Shown here: positions 33,560-41,863 of the stretch, piece by piece
How the letters are laid out: each line of letters opens with the position of its first letter
Numbering within the stretch: position 1 is the stretch's first letter
Assembly (NCBI RefSeq): GCF_000407485.1
Contig: NZ_ASWD01000001.1
Coordinates: 434,001 to 498,000 of the forward strand
DNA: 64,000 bases
Direction: 5' to 3'
Source: Enterococcus pallens ATCC BAA-351
GTDB taxonomy: Bacteria > Bacillota > Bacilli > Lactobacillales > Enterococcaceae
Notes under the pieces: generated by a model
The model's database searches: none
Seen by the model: the letters and a program-made list of their open reading frames with translations, nothing else
What the model was told of the DNA's origin: nothing
Made by a program: the position numbers and the translations under genes

Positions 33560-35050
33560 ATGGCTACAATTAAAATTGAACACTTAACCTTTGGCTTTGA
33601 TAAACAAGGAACGACGTTGTTTTCTTCAGCCAATTTAGTACTGGATACAAGCTGGAAGCTGGGGCTGATCGGCCGCAATGGACGGGGAAAAACAACCCTG
33701 CTGCATTTATTATTAGGCCATTATCCTTATCAAGGACGAATCGATCTGCCGGTGGAGGCCATTTATTTTCCTGCAGCCCTTCATGAAAAGGATCGATTGA
33801 CCTATGAGGTTTTAGGCGATGCTGAAAACTTTGAATTATGGGAGTTAGAGCGGGAAATGAATCTGATCCAATTAAATCCCGAGATCCTGTGGCAGCCCTT
33901 CTCCACTCTGTCTGGCGGCGAACAAACCAAGGCACTGCTGGCGATGCTTTTCACTCAGGCTGATCGTTTTCCCTTAATTGACGAGCCTACCAATCACTTA
34001 GATGCCAAAGGACGGCAGCATGTAGCCGACTATTTGCAGAAAAAAAGCGGCTTTATTGTTGTCAGTCACGATCGCAGCTTCATGGACCAGGTCACTGATC
34101 ATACTCTGGCGATCGAAAAAAGCCAGCTAGTGTTATACCAAGGGAATTTTTCTACCTACGAGGAACAGAAAAAACTGCGGGATGATTTTGAGCAGGCTCA
34201 AAACAGCAAACTCAAAAAAGAGGTTTCCCGCTTAAAACAAACCGCCGCAGAAAAAGCCGAGTGGTCTCATAATCGAGAAACTGACAAATACGGAAAGCCT
34301 TCCGAAAAAGGCAGCGGTGCGATTAACGACACCGGCTTCATTGGGGCTCGAGCCGCTCGCGTGATGAAGCGCTCCAAGAACCTTAATAAACGCATGAATG
34401 ACCAAATTAATGCCAAGGAAGGCTTACTGAAGGATTTGGAGGAAGTTGATCAGTTAACCATGGACTATCAGCCCACTCATCATCAGCAACTGCTAAAAAT
34501 AGAGAATCTGCGTTTGCGGTATCAGGAGGATTTGTTTCCTCCCCTCTCCTTTCAAGTAGATAAAGGCGAGCTCGTTGCACTAACTGGTCCTAACGGTTCT
34601 GGTAAATCCAGCATTTTTTCTTATTTATTGGACCAATTTGACGGTGAAATTGAAGGGACTAAGCTGCAGCCTAAGCAGCTGAGGATTAGTTACGTCCGAC
34701 AAAATTACGAGGACAATCGGGGAACCCTGCAGGCCTTCGCGGAAGAGCATCAGCTAGATTATTCGGCCTTTTTGAATAACCTGCGCAAGCTGGGGATGGA
34801 ACGAACGGTCTTTAATAACTTGATTGAGGAAATGAGCATGGGTCAGCGCAAAAAGGTTGAGCTGGCGAAGTCCCTATCGCAACCTGCCGAGCTTTATTTA
34901 TGGGATGAACCATTGAACTATTTAGATGTCTTTAATCAGCAGCAGCTGGAGGAATTGCTGCTGCGGGTTCAGCCGGCTATGCTGCTGATCGAACATGATC
35001 GCCGTTTTTTAGAAACAATCAAGGCCAAACAAATTAGCTTATTTGATTAA
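33560..35050 (+). CDS. lsa: Lsa-type ABC-F ribosome protection protein
   Basis: This 496-residue soluble protein has two ABC ATPase domains: Walker A GRNGRGKTT then LSGGE and LIDEPTNHLD; second GPNGSGKSS then MSMGQRKK and LWDEPLNYLD. A linker of about 80 residues separates them, and there are no membrane segments. Long stretches match E. faecalis Lsa(A) (KLGLIGRNGRGKTTLL; MDYQPTHH; FLNNLRKLGMER), which protects ribosomes from lincosamides, streptogramins A and pleuromutilins. Resistance here is inferred from homology; intrinsic enterococcal lsa homologues vary in effect. It is single, behind an attenuator-like leader. Confidence 0.9.
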   Translation: MATIKIEHLTFGFDKQGTTLFSSANLVLDTSWKLGLIGRNGRGKTTLLHLLLGHYPYQGRIDLPVEAIYFPAALHEKDRLTYEVLGDAENFELWELEREMNLIQLNPEILWQPFSTLSGGEQTKALLAMLFTQADRFPLIDEPTNHLDAKGRQHVADYLQKKSGFIVVSHDRSFMDQVTDHTLAIEKSQLVLYQGNFSTYEEQKKLRDDFEQAQNSKLKKEVSRLKQTAAEKAEWSHNRETDKYGKPSEKGSGAINDTGFIGARAARVMKRSKNLNKRMNDQINAKEGLLKDLEEVDQLTMDYQPTHHQQLLKIENLRLRYQEDLFPPLSFQVDKGELVALTGPNGSGKSSIFSYLLDQFDGEIEGTKLQPKQLRISYVRQNYEDNRGTLQAFAEEHQLDYSAFLNNLRKLGMERTVFNNLIEEMSMGQRKKVELAKSLSQPAELYLWDEPLNYLDVFNQQQLEELLLRVQPAMLLIEHDRRFLETIKAKQISLFD

Positions 35051-35055
35051 TGTTT

Positions 35056-35089
35056 ATCCGATTACTTTTATTAAGTAGTCGGATTTTTT
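35056..35089 (+). terminator. Terminator of the ABC-F gene
   Basis: ATCCGATTACTT pairs with AAGTAGTCGGAT and is followed by TTTTTT. Confidence 0.88.
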
Positions 35090-35166
35090 GTGTAAGCACT
35101 ATTTTTGTCATTAAACTTAAAACTTGTTACCTTGAATGAGTAAACAAATTAAAGGAGGAATTTTTA

Positions 35167-35913
35167 ATGAAGCGTTTTGAAGGCAAGGTAGCGATTATCA
35201 CTGGTGGTTCAAGCGGGATTGGAGCGGCCTGCACCAAATTGTTTTACCAAGAAGGAGCAAAGGTAGTCGTCGCGGATATGAACGAAGACGGCGATGAAAT
35301 TTTCCAGGAATTAGCTGTTGATGAAGCAAATGGTATTTTTGTACAAACTGACGTTACTGATTATCAGCAAGTAAAAGAAATGGTTGGCACTGCTGTAGAG
35401 AAATTTGGCAAGGTAGATATTTTAGTCGCCAATGCCGGAATGTCTAGCGATGCGCCCATCACTGAATTATCGCCAGAGGACTGGCAAGCAACGATTGATG
35501 TGAACTTAACCGGTGTCTTTCTTTCTGACAAGGCTGCGGTTGAACAAATGCTGCAGCAGGAAGACCGCGGAACGATTGTCAATTGCGGCTCCATTCATAG
35601 TGTTGATGCCCGTGAAGGAATTCCCGCCTATGCTGCCTCTAAGGGTGGCGTGAAGATGCTGAGTCAAACCATTGCAGCCAGCTACAGTAAAGAAGGAATT
35701 CGGGTAAATACTGTTGCCCCTGGTTATATCGAAACTCCTTTACTAGGTGACATGGATGATGAAGCAACTCAAGCCTTAGTAGACCTGCATCCCATCGGAC
35801 GTCTCGGACAGCCGGAGGAAGTGGCTGAAGCAGTGGCCTTCTTAGCCAGCGATCAAGCCAGCTTTGTCAACGGAGCTACCTTATTAGTAGATGGTGGCTA
35901 TACAGCCGTCTAA
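35167..35913 (+). CDS. SDR-family oxidoreductase
   Basis: This 248-residue classical short-chain dehydrogenase shows TGGSSGIG (NAD(P) loop), NAG, catalytic Ser in NCGSIHS, YAASK and the C-terminal DGGYTAV. An aspartate at the end of the second strand (VVADMN) hints at NAD(H) preference. AAAGGAGG precedes the ATG. It is a single gene; the substrate (3-oxoacyl-ACP, sugar alcohol or other) cannot be told from sequence. Confidence 0.9.
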   Translation: MKRFEGKVAIITGGSSGIGAACTKLFYQEGAKVVVADMNEDGDEIFQELAVDEANGIFVQTDVTDYQQVKEMVGTAVEKFGKVDILVANAGMSSDAPITELSPEDWQATIDVNLTGVFLSDKAAVEQMLQQEDRGTIVNCGSIHSVDAREGIPAYAASKGGVKMLSQTIAASYSKEGIRVNTVAPGYIETPLLGDMDDEATQALVDLHPIGRLGQPEEVAEAVAFLASDQASFVNGATLLVDGGYTAV

Positions 35914-35919
35914 ATAAAC

Positions 35920-35964
35920 AAAAAGCCGATTTTTGCCTAATTGAATGGCAAAAATCGGCTTTTT
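35920..35964. terminator. Terminator of the SDR gene
   Basis: AAAAAGCCGATTTTTGCC pairs with GGCAAAAATCGGCTTTT around a short loop. Confidence 0.9.
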
Positions 35965-36120
35965 AACAGCTAACGAAATCAGAACAATCAAAACCACCCG
36001 TGGTAACGGGTGGTTTGCTCTTCGGCTGAAAGCCTCTTTTACCGGCCTTGGCCTAAAAGGCCTTCTGAAGGGGCTTCCTCCCGCACCACTATTACCCACT
36101 GATTCTAAAAGAATCTCGGA

Positions 36121-36594
36121 TTATTTCTTTTTGTTTTTTTCTCCTGTAAACGGATCATATTCTTCAAATAATGTTAACTGATCTGCTGCATAATCATCTT
36201 GTAATTGATTACGAATATATTCTGCTATCTTCTCCTTGTTTCGTCCGACTGTATCCACGTAATAGCCACGACACCAAAATTTTCGATTCCCATAACGATA
36301 TTTTAGATTGGAATGACGATCGAATATCATCAAACTACTTTTTCCTTTCAAGTAACCCATGAATTGAGAAATACTTATTTTGGGCGGGACGCTAACAAGT
36401 AGGTGAATGTGGTCTTTACAGGCATTTGCTTCGAGAATTTCTACTCCTTTTCGTTCGCATAATTCTCGAATAATCTCGCCGATGCTTTGTTTGTATTTTC
36501 CATAGATAATCTGCCTTCTATACTTTGGGGCAAATACAACGTGGTACTTACATCTCCAACTGGTATGTGATAAACTTTCTTTGTCCTTTTTCAT
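36121..36594 (-). CDS. tnpA: IS200 transposase TnpA (Y1 HUH family)
   Basis: This 157-residue transposase has the HUH motif in DHIHLLV and the nucleophilic Tyr in IAEYIRNQ, with CKYHVVFAPKYRR at the N-terminus. Length and motifs are complete, so it may be active. It would excise and insert single-stranded DNA using the terminal hairpins. Translation is probably restrained by the hairpin upstream of the start. Confidence 0.93.
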   Translation of the reverse strand: MKKDKESLSHTSWRCKYHVVFAPKYRRQIIYGKYKQSIGEIIRELCERKGVEILEANACKDHIHLLVSVPPKISISQFMGYLKGKSSLMIFDRHSNLKYRYGNRKFWCRGYYVDTVGRNKEKIAEYIRNQLQDDYAADQLTLFEEYDPFTGEKNKKK

Positions 36595-36601
36595 AAGGGT
36601 A

Positions 36602-36660
36602 CCTCCTAATTTGTTTGCGATGCGGTCGGGAAACCAGCATCAGTTTAACATTCTAGGAGG
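36602..36660 (-). promoter_or_regulatory. Hairpin sequestering the tnpA ribosome binding site
   Basis: TAGGAGG, the tnpA Shine-Dalgarno on the minus strand (36608-36602), is exactly complementary to CCTCCTA (36660-36654). An inner stem, GATGCTGGT with ACCGCATC, closes the structure. IS200 elements are known to repress tnpA translation this way. Confidence 0.75.
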
Positions 36661-36725
36661 TTTTTTCACTACCACGCTGGAAGCTCTCCGGAACCACCTG
36701 CATAGCAGGTGGTTTTCAAAGCATA

Positions 36726-36752
36726 CAAAAAAAGCAGCGGAACCTCCGCTGC
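36726..36752 (-). terminator. Terminator of the padR-DUF1700 operon
   Basis: GCAGCGGA pairs with TCCGCTGC around a 3-nt loop; on the minus strand TTTTTTT follows. It lies immediately beside the IS200 left end. Confidence 0.88.
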
Positions 36753-36755
36753 CTG

Positions 36756-37715
36756 CTAAGCTTTTCTGAAAATACTAATTAATGCTTCATGGACAACGCC
36801 AGCAATCACAAAAATAATCCAGCTAAAGGCCCAGGAACCACTTAAAAATGACCAAATAAAGTAGGTACAAACTACTACCGGCCAATAAACCTTTTCCAAG
36901 ATGATCCCAATCGGAGCGGCTTCACCATAGCGTTCCTTCCGAGCGTTTGGGCCTAGCTTATCATCATCTAACACAAAATAGCGATTATCAATAAACTTGT
37001 TGTGGCTGCTATAATACACACTGCCATAGACAATCAGGAAAACGCCAGCAGCGATGAAAACGAACATTAAAGGAACGCCCATTCCATATATATAAAAACC
37101 TGAAAAGAGAACGACCGGAACTAAACTTAACACACAAGAAGCAATTCCAAGGACTAAACTAAACTGGAAACTTTTTTGATAAGCATTTCTTTCTGTTTTA
37201 GCCAGCTGTTGCACAGCTTTCGGCACAAAACGGTCATTCAAGGGCTTACCCTCTGACGACATTTGCATAGCATTATAAATAATCAAGCCTACACCAGTGG
37301 CGACACAAACAAAGAATGCCGCTAAACCTAAGCTGCTGGCATACCCGACAATATCAGCACCTAAGATAGTCGCTACTGATAAGATACAAAAAGCAATTCC
37401 TAGACTTAAGCCTGACGAACTGCGCTTGCGTTTGGCCATAAATTCCAGCATTTCCTCTTGACTGATAGGATCTTGATCCAGTTCTACTTCGCTTTCTTCA
37501 TCAGTACTAAACTGCAAAGTATCCTTAAGCTCGTCGACGGAACCAAACTCACTGATCACTGCACCAATGGCTTCATGCTCACTTTTACCTTCTTCACGTA
37601 AAGACCAGTAATGATCCTCCATAATTGCCAGTAGCTCTTCCTTCGCTCGCTGGACTTCTTGTGTTTTTGGAAATTCAATAAACAAGGTTTCCAAATAATT
37701 TTTTATCGTGTCCAT
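36756..37715 (-). CDS. DUF1700-like membrane protein (permease-prefix domain)
   Basis: This 319-residue protein has a cytoplasmic N-terminal domain (about 1-70; REEGKSEHEAIGAVISEFGSVDEL, typical of the DUF1700/permease-prefix fold), an acidic linker and about six transmembrane segments. Such proteins are commonly encoded with a PadR regulator and are linked to envelope stress in Firmicutes. The gene starts 1 nt after the padR stop. Confidence 0.82.
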   Translation of the reverse strand: MDTIKNYLETLFIEFPKTQEVQRAKEELLAIMEDHYWSLREEGKSEHEAIGAVISEFGSVDELKDTLQFSTDEESEVELDQDPISQEEMLEFMAKRKRSSSGLSLGIAFCILSVATILGADIVGYASSLGLAAFFVCVATGVGLIIYNAMQMSSEGKPLNDRFVPKAVQQLAKTERNAYQKSFQFSLVLGIASCVLSLVPVVLFSGFYIYGMGVPLMFVFIAAGVFLIVYGSVYYSSHNKFIDNRYFVLDDDKLGPNARKERYGEAAPIGIILEKVYWPVVVCTYFIWSFLSGSWAFSWIIFVIAGVVHEALISIFRKA

Positions 37716-37716
37716 A

Positions 37717-38043
37717 TTATCCCTCTTTCATAAATCGGTTCACAACCTCTTTGGTCTGCTGCCATTCTAATCGTTTATCGGTTAGAAACGTTTTGCCAAC
37801 CTCCGTGATTCGGTAATAGGTCCGCTTCTTGCCATGGGTCACCTCTCCTGGATAAGGCTGAATCAGTCCGTTCTTTTCCAGACGATTGAAGGCCGAATAC
37901 AAGGTGGTTTCTTTAATTACATACAGCTCTTCCGTTACCTCGCGAATTCGTTTAGAAATTGCGTAGCCATAGGAATCTCCTTCACTTAAGACCGACAAAA
38001 TGATCACGTCATTATACCCGCGAATCCCATCGCTTGAAATCAT
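37717..38043 (-). CDS. PadR-family transcriptional regulator
   Basis: This 108-residue winged-helix protein has PadR marks: VLSEGDSYGYAISKRIRE, TLYSAFNRLEKNGLIQPYPG and RTYYRITEVGK. It is short (PadR subfamily 2). It heads the operon with the DUF1700 protein, and a long inverted repeat over its promoter suggests autorepression. Confidence 0.92.
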   Translation of the reverse strand: MISSDGIRGYNDVIILSVLSEGDSYGYAISKRIREVTEELYVIKETTLYSAFNRLEKNGLIQPYPGEVTHGKKRTYYRITEVGKTFLTDKRLEWQQTKEVVNRFMKEG

Positions 38044-38070
38044 TTTGCCACCTCCAATAAATTACTTCAT

Positions 38071-38108
38071 CTGTCGTTGTAATTAGTATAGCGTAATTAC
38101 TACGACAG
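38071..38108. promoter_or_regulatory. PadR operator and promoter
   Basis: The 15-nt arms CTGTCGTTGTAATTA and TAATTACTACGACAG are inverted repeats with one mismatch around an 8-nt spacer. On the minus strand the spacer carries TATACT with TTTACC 17 nt upstream, so bound repressor would cover the -10 of padR. Confidence 0.75.
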
Positions 38109-38190
38109 GTAAAGTAAAATCCCAAAAAAGTTTTCAGTTGTTTGTTTTGTCTATTTATGCCAGAATAAATAGCGGAAAGAAGGAATTCTT

Positions 38191-39285
38191 ATGGAAAAAG
38201 TGGCCATTATCGGCGGCGGCATCATCGGCCTAACCTTAGCGAATTACTTAAATAGAGAAAAATTTGATCTAACGATTTATGATCAGCCTACCGGTCAGGC
38301 GACTGGTGCCAGTGCGGGCATAATTTCTCCTTGGCTGTCTAAACGGCGCAACAAGCAATGGTATGCCTTAGCAAAAGACGGCGCCAGCTTTTTCCCGCAG
38401 CTGATTCAAGATTTTGATTTGGATGCTGGGATTTATCAGCGTTCGGGAACTTTGCTGCTGCGGAAGCAATCCCAATTAGAGGAACTGTATGATTTGGCCT
38501 TGAAACGGCGAGAGGCTGCTCCAGCAATTGGCGAGATTGAGCTATTAACAGAAGCAGAAACAGCTGAACGGCTTCCTTTATTGAAACCGACGGCGGCTTT
38601 AGCCATTTCCGGCGGTGGACGTTTAGACGGCAAAGCCTATTTACAGCGCTTGCGTTCTTTGGCAGAAAAAAAGGGCGCTCATTTGGTCAACCAGCGAGTA
38701 ACCCTAAAACAAGCTGCCTCATTAACTGTATTGGCGGATAATCGGCCTGTCCACTATGATCGAGTTATCTTAGCCCCGGGACCGCATTTGAAGGCTTTAC
38801 TGCAGCCATTGAATTACCAAACAGACATCCGTCCGCAAAAAGGGCAATTATTAGTTTTTCAAACCGATCATCGCGAGTCGGCTAGCTGGCCCGTTGCCAT
38901 GCTGGATGGCGAAGCAGATTTAATTCCTTTTGCTGAAGGAAAAATTTTGCTGGGGGCAACGCACGAAAATGATAGCGGCTGGGATTTAGCAGCTACCAAA
39001 GAGGCCTTTCAACAGTTAAGCAGCAGTGCTGCCGAATTTTTATCCAAGCCAACCGAACTGTTTTCCGCTCCTTATCATTTTCGAGTGGGCACCCGCGCAT
39101 ACACCTCCGACTTCGCACCTTTTTTCGGGGTACTGCGGGATGATTTGCTGGTGGCAAGTGGCTTGGGTTCCTCCGGTTTAACTACCGGTCCTTACATCGG
39201 CTATCTTTTAGCTAAGTATTTAAATGGTGAAGCAATCGATTGGTCGACTTATCAAAAGCCTTTAGAAAACTATATTCATCACTAA
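38191..39285 (+). CDS. FAD-dependent oxidoreductase, DadA/glycine oxidase type
   Basis: This 364-residue protein begins with the dinucleotide fold VAIIGGGIIGLTLANYL, followed by GASAGIISPWLS, and ends with the FAD-binding segment VASGLGSSGLTTGPYIGYLLA. It belongs to the DAO family (D-amino acid or sarcosine/glycine oxidases). GAAAGAAGG precedes the ATG. It is divergent from the PadR operon and stands alone; the amine substrate is unknown. Confidence 0.85.
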   Translation: MEKVAIIGGGIIGLTLANYLNREKFDLTIYDQPTGQATGASAGIISPWLSKRRNKQWYALAKDGASFFPQLIQDFDLDAGIYQRSGTLLLRKQSQLEELYDLALKRREAAPAIGEIELLTEAETAERLPLLKPTAALAISGGGRLDGKAYLQRLRSLAEKKGAHLVNQRVTLKQAASLTVLADNRPVHYDRVILAPGPHLKALLQPLNYQTDIRPQKGQLLVFQTDHRESASWPVAMLDGEADLIPFAEGKILLGATHENDSGWDLAATKEAFQQLSSSAAEFLSKPTELFSAPYHFRVGTRAYTSDFAPFFGVLRDDLLVASGLGSSGLTTGPYIGYLLAKYLNGEAIDWSTYQKPLENYIHH

Positions 39286-39322
39286 AAAACCGATCCTTCA
39301 CCTAAATGAAGGATCGGTTTTT
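39285..39322. terminator. Terminator after the oxidoreductase gene
   Basis: AAAAACCGATCCTTCA pairs with TGAAGGATCGGTTTTT around a 6-nt loop. Confidence 0.9.
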
Positions 39323-39351
39323 AGCGGATTGAATCCATGCCTCGCATGCAA

Positions 39352-39987
39352 TTATTGCTTATAACCACTTAATCGCAAATCTCCAGAAACATATTCCCCT
39401 AAGTAAATATCCGAAATACTGCTGAATTCACGTTTTTTAATCTCTGCAATCAACCAGCTCTGATCCTTGCCAATTAATTCCAGGACATCTTCGTTTGACT
39501 GGCCGTCCACAATAATCGGGTAACGGATATTTTCATCGCCGAACTCAATAATGGTCAGCTGACCATTTTGTTCCAAGATCGCCCGCTTCACCTTCTCTAC
39601 CTCATAAATTCCGTTACTCCTTAATTTAAACATCAACTCATTGGCTGAAATGCCGTGCTTCAAACACTCCTGTACCTCCACCTGTCCATTTTGAATCAAA
39701 TTCACCGGCTTGCCGTCAATCAATACTTTCACATACCGATTGTGCTCCTTCATGAACTTCAACAACATCACTAAAAATGTCCAGATAACCAGTACCAAGA
39801 CAAACTGCAGCACCGTAATCGAATCGTTGTAAATCACACCGCCAATAATTCCGCCAAGGACATAATTTTGTACAGCATCCATAGCCGATGAAGGAGCCAG
39901 GTTGCCCTTACCCGAGATATTAATTTGAAAAATTAAGCAAATAATTCCTAATGCAAATTTTAAAATGACTGGATAATATGTCGCCAT
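39352..39987 (-). CDS. DUF421 membrane protein (YetF-like)
   Basis: At 211 residues it has two or three N-terminal membrane segments and a DUF421 cytoplasmic domain (GKPVNLIQNGQVEVQECLKHGISANELMFKLRSNGI). YetF-type proteins are of uncertain function. AAGGAGG precedes ATG 39987, and it follows the DUF3290 gene by 11 nt; the two families regularly form a pair. Confidence 0.88.
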   Translation of the reverse strand: MATYYPVILKFALGIICLIFQINISGKGNLAPSSAMDAVQNYVLGGIIGGVIYNDSITVLQFVLVLVIWTFLVMLLKFMKEHNRYVKVLIDGKPVNLIQNGQVEVQECLKHGISANELMFKLRSNGIYEVEKVKRAILEQNGQLTIIEFGDENIRYPIIVDGQSNEDVLELIGKDQSWLIAEIKKREFSSISDIYLGEYVSGDLRLSGYKQ

Positions 39988-39998
39988 CCTCTTCCTCC

Positions 39999-40442
39999 TT
40001 ACTTATTGACCTCAACTTGTGTGTTCATTAAATAGGTTTCCGTTAACCGATAAGAGCTTTGGTCAGCACTTAAATTGACTGTGTAATACGTATCCTGAAT
40101 CTTCACTACTACGCCATCTGTAAACTGTACCGAGTTCACCAGCACATCCTCCTGCTTAATATCAAATTCTTGTGCCACCTCTTTGATAAAAGCCACCATT
40201 TGCGATGATTGTGTATACCGGCTTTGATTTTGGGCATAGTCAGAATATTGCACCCCCAGCATAAATACCAGCAACAAGAAAAACATAATACTTAAATCAC
40301 GATACTTCGTCTGAATCCGATGCCGCATGTACAGGCTGAAGGCTACCATCATAAAAATCAATGCCAAAAAAATAATGCCGTATTTGATATAATCATTGAA
40401 ACTCGATTGACTTTCAATATAATTAATTCCATAAAATGTCAT
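39999..40442 (-). CDS. DUF3290 family protein
   Basis: This 147-residue protein has two transmembrane segments (about 20-40 and 50-66) and a C-terminal soluble domain (FDIKQEDVLVNSVQFTDGVVVKIQDTYYTVNL). It is the first gene of the DUF3290-DUF421 pair found in lactic acid bacteria. GGAGG precedes the ATG. Function is unknown; the pair probably forms a membrane complex. Confidence 0.87.
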   Translation of the reverse strand: MTFYGINYIESQSSFNDYIKYGIIFLALIFMMVAFSLYMRHRIQTKYRDLSIMFFLLLVFMLGVQYSDYAQNQSRYTQSSQMVAFIKEVAQEFDIKQEDVLVNSVQFTDGVVVKIQDTYYTVNLSADQSSYRLTETYLMNTQVEVNK

Positions 40443-40574
40443 TTGCCTGCCTCCTCCCTTTTATTCTAGCGGTTTTCATCCCTTTCAGCAAAAGACTGCA
40501 CTTTATTGCTAAGCAGAAAAAGAAGAATGAGACAGCGGATTTGTTATACTTGAACCAGCAAAGGAGCGGATGTC

Positions 40575-41096
40575 ATGGGAAAGGTTGTCTTTTACGGCGC
40601 CATTAGTTTAGATGGTTATTTAGCAGGAAAAAACGAAGACTTGGACTGGCTGCTGCAAACCCACGTGGGAGATCACACCAGCTACGAAGCGTTTATTGAA
40701 ACCATTGGGACCGTAGTGATGGGGCGGATTACTTATGAAGAGGCACTGCGGTTAAATCAAAACCAGCCCTTGTATCCAGATCAGAAAATTGTTGTTTTCT
40801 CCCGTAATCAGAAAGCTGTCGATGGACAACTCACGCTTCATGCTGATCCAGTCGGCTATGTCCAGCAATTGAAAGCTGAAGAAGAAAAGGATATTTGGAT
40901 CGTGGGCGGCGGTACATTGCTGCACCCGCTAATCGAAGCCAATCTTATTGATGAGTGGTTCATCCAAATTGCTCCAGTATTTTTAGGCCAAGGCAAACGC
41001 TTATTTGGACCTCATAGCCTAGCTGCTCGTTTGACCTTTGTAGAAACACGTCAGTTTGGCGAGTTAATCGAACTTCACTACCGCAAAAAAGCTTGA
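40575..41096 (+). CDS. Dihydrofolate reductase-like (RibD C-terminal) protein
   Basis: At 173 residues it resembles the RibD-C/YwjB group: VVFYGAISLDGYLAG, GTVVMGRITYEE, then IWIVGGGTLLHPLIEANLIDEWFIQIAP and VFLGQGKRLFG. These features indicate an NADPH-binding reductase fold rather than canonical FolA. Its substrate is unknown. AAAGGAG precedes the ATG. Confidence 0.88.
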   Translation: MGKVVFYGAISLDGYLAGKNEDLDWLLQTHVGDHTSYEAFIETIGTVVMGRITYEEALRLNQNQPLYPDQKIVVFSRNQKAVDGQLTLHADPVGYVQQLKAEEEKDIWIVGGGTLLHPLIEANLIDEWFIQIAPVFLGQGKRLFGPHSLAARLTFVETRQFGELIELHYRKKA

Positions 41097-41115
41097 TCTG
41101 CTGATCAAGCTTTTT
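41086..41115. terminator. Bidirectional terminator overlapping the DHFR-like stop
   Basis: AAAAAGCTTGATC pairs with GATCAAGCTTTTT around TGCT. The stop codon of the plus gene lies inside the stem, and the convergent HAD gene ends just beyond. Confidence 0.88.
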
Positions 41116-41121
41116 ACTGTA

Positions 41122-41751
41122 TTAGCTAAATATTTCCTGAACTTGTCGAAAAGCTTTCACCTCAGCTGGAAATGTCATGTCTGCTGTCAATTCATTAGGA
41201 TAAACATAGGTAACTAATCCCGCTGCCACCGCTGCTTGTGCGCCTACTGGACTATCTTCAATTACGACAGCCTGATCAACCCCCAGCCGTTTCAAACACA
41301 ACAAGTACCCTGCTGGATCTGGTTTCCCCGCCTGAAGATCATCAATCGTTACAAAAACATCGATTTTTTGCTTGATCGTGGGATGAGTATCAAAATAGTA
41401 AGCTAGCTCCCGCATTTCTGAATTTGAAACTACTCCGATTTTCCAGTCCAGCTGATAGGCTTGCGTTATTAGTTCACTGATTCCCGGTCGTAGTTCAGCC
41501 GTAGCATAGTTTCTTTTCTGGTCCTCCAGAATTCGCTGCTCAAAGCGTTCCACATCCACGGGCTGCCCCACTGCTTGACTCATCCGTTCATAAAAGGACA
41601 TTTCTGCCGCTGTCCCCACCCCTAGCTGATACTCTGCAAGGGAAATTTGATAGTCAAACTGCTCCGATAAATAAGTATTGATACTCTCATAAAACAACCA
41701 CTCGCTGTCGATCATGGTTCCATCGAAATCAAAAATAAGTGCTTTTGTCAT
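41122..41751 (-). CDS. HAD-superfamily phosphatase (beta-phosphoglucomutase-like)
   Basis: This 209-residue protein shows the HAD motifs: DFDGTMID (nucleophile Asp), VVSNSE (motif II), K in AGKPDPAGYL (motif III) and EDSPVGAQAA (motif IV). A helical cap occupies about 15-85. ATG 41751 has GGAGGG upstream; the frame extends to 41781 without support. Small phosphorylated metabolites are the usual substrates. It lies 112 nt downstream of an ABC operon that contains a second phosphatase, but a link is not shown. Confidence 0.87.
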   Translation of the reverse strand: MTKALIFDFDGTMIDSEWLFYESINTYLSEQFDYQISLAEYQLGVGTAAEMSFYERMSQAVGQPVDVERFEQRILEDQKRNYATAELRPGISELITQAYQLDWKIGVVSNSEMRELAYYFDTHPTIKQKIDVFVTIDDLQAGKPDPAGYLLCLKRLGVDQAVVIEDSPVGAQAAVAAGLVTYVYPNELTADMTFPAEVKAFRQVQEIFS

Positions 41752-41863
41752 TTGCTTCCCTCCTTGACTCAATACTGGCACAAGCTGTATACCTTCTACA
41801 GCTCCAGCATAAAAACTGCGACTGAAAAAGTCAATGATGAAAGGAAAGGCTGCCCCTTAAAAA

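Larger units (their letters stand above)
35990..36716 (-). mobile_element. IS200-type insertion sequence (IS200/IS605 family)
   Basis: A single-gene element of about 730 bp is bounded by subterminal hairpins: 35992-36015 (AACCACCCGT/ACGGGTGGTT, right end) and 36692-36714 (AACCACCTGC/GCAGGTGGTT, left end). It encodes only a Y1 transposase and no TnpB. Exact tips are not certain, since these elements make no target duplication. It sits between the SDR terminator and the DUF1700 terminator, disrupting no gene. Confidence 0.85.

Noticed and set aside
35984-36725. CRISPR-like or repeat-array reading of the hairpins near 36.0 and 36.7 kb
   Set aside because: They are the two end hairpins of one IS200 element, not an array.
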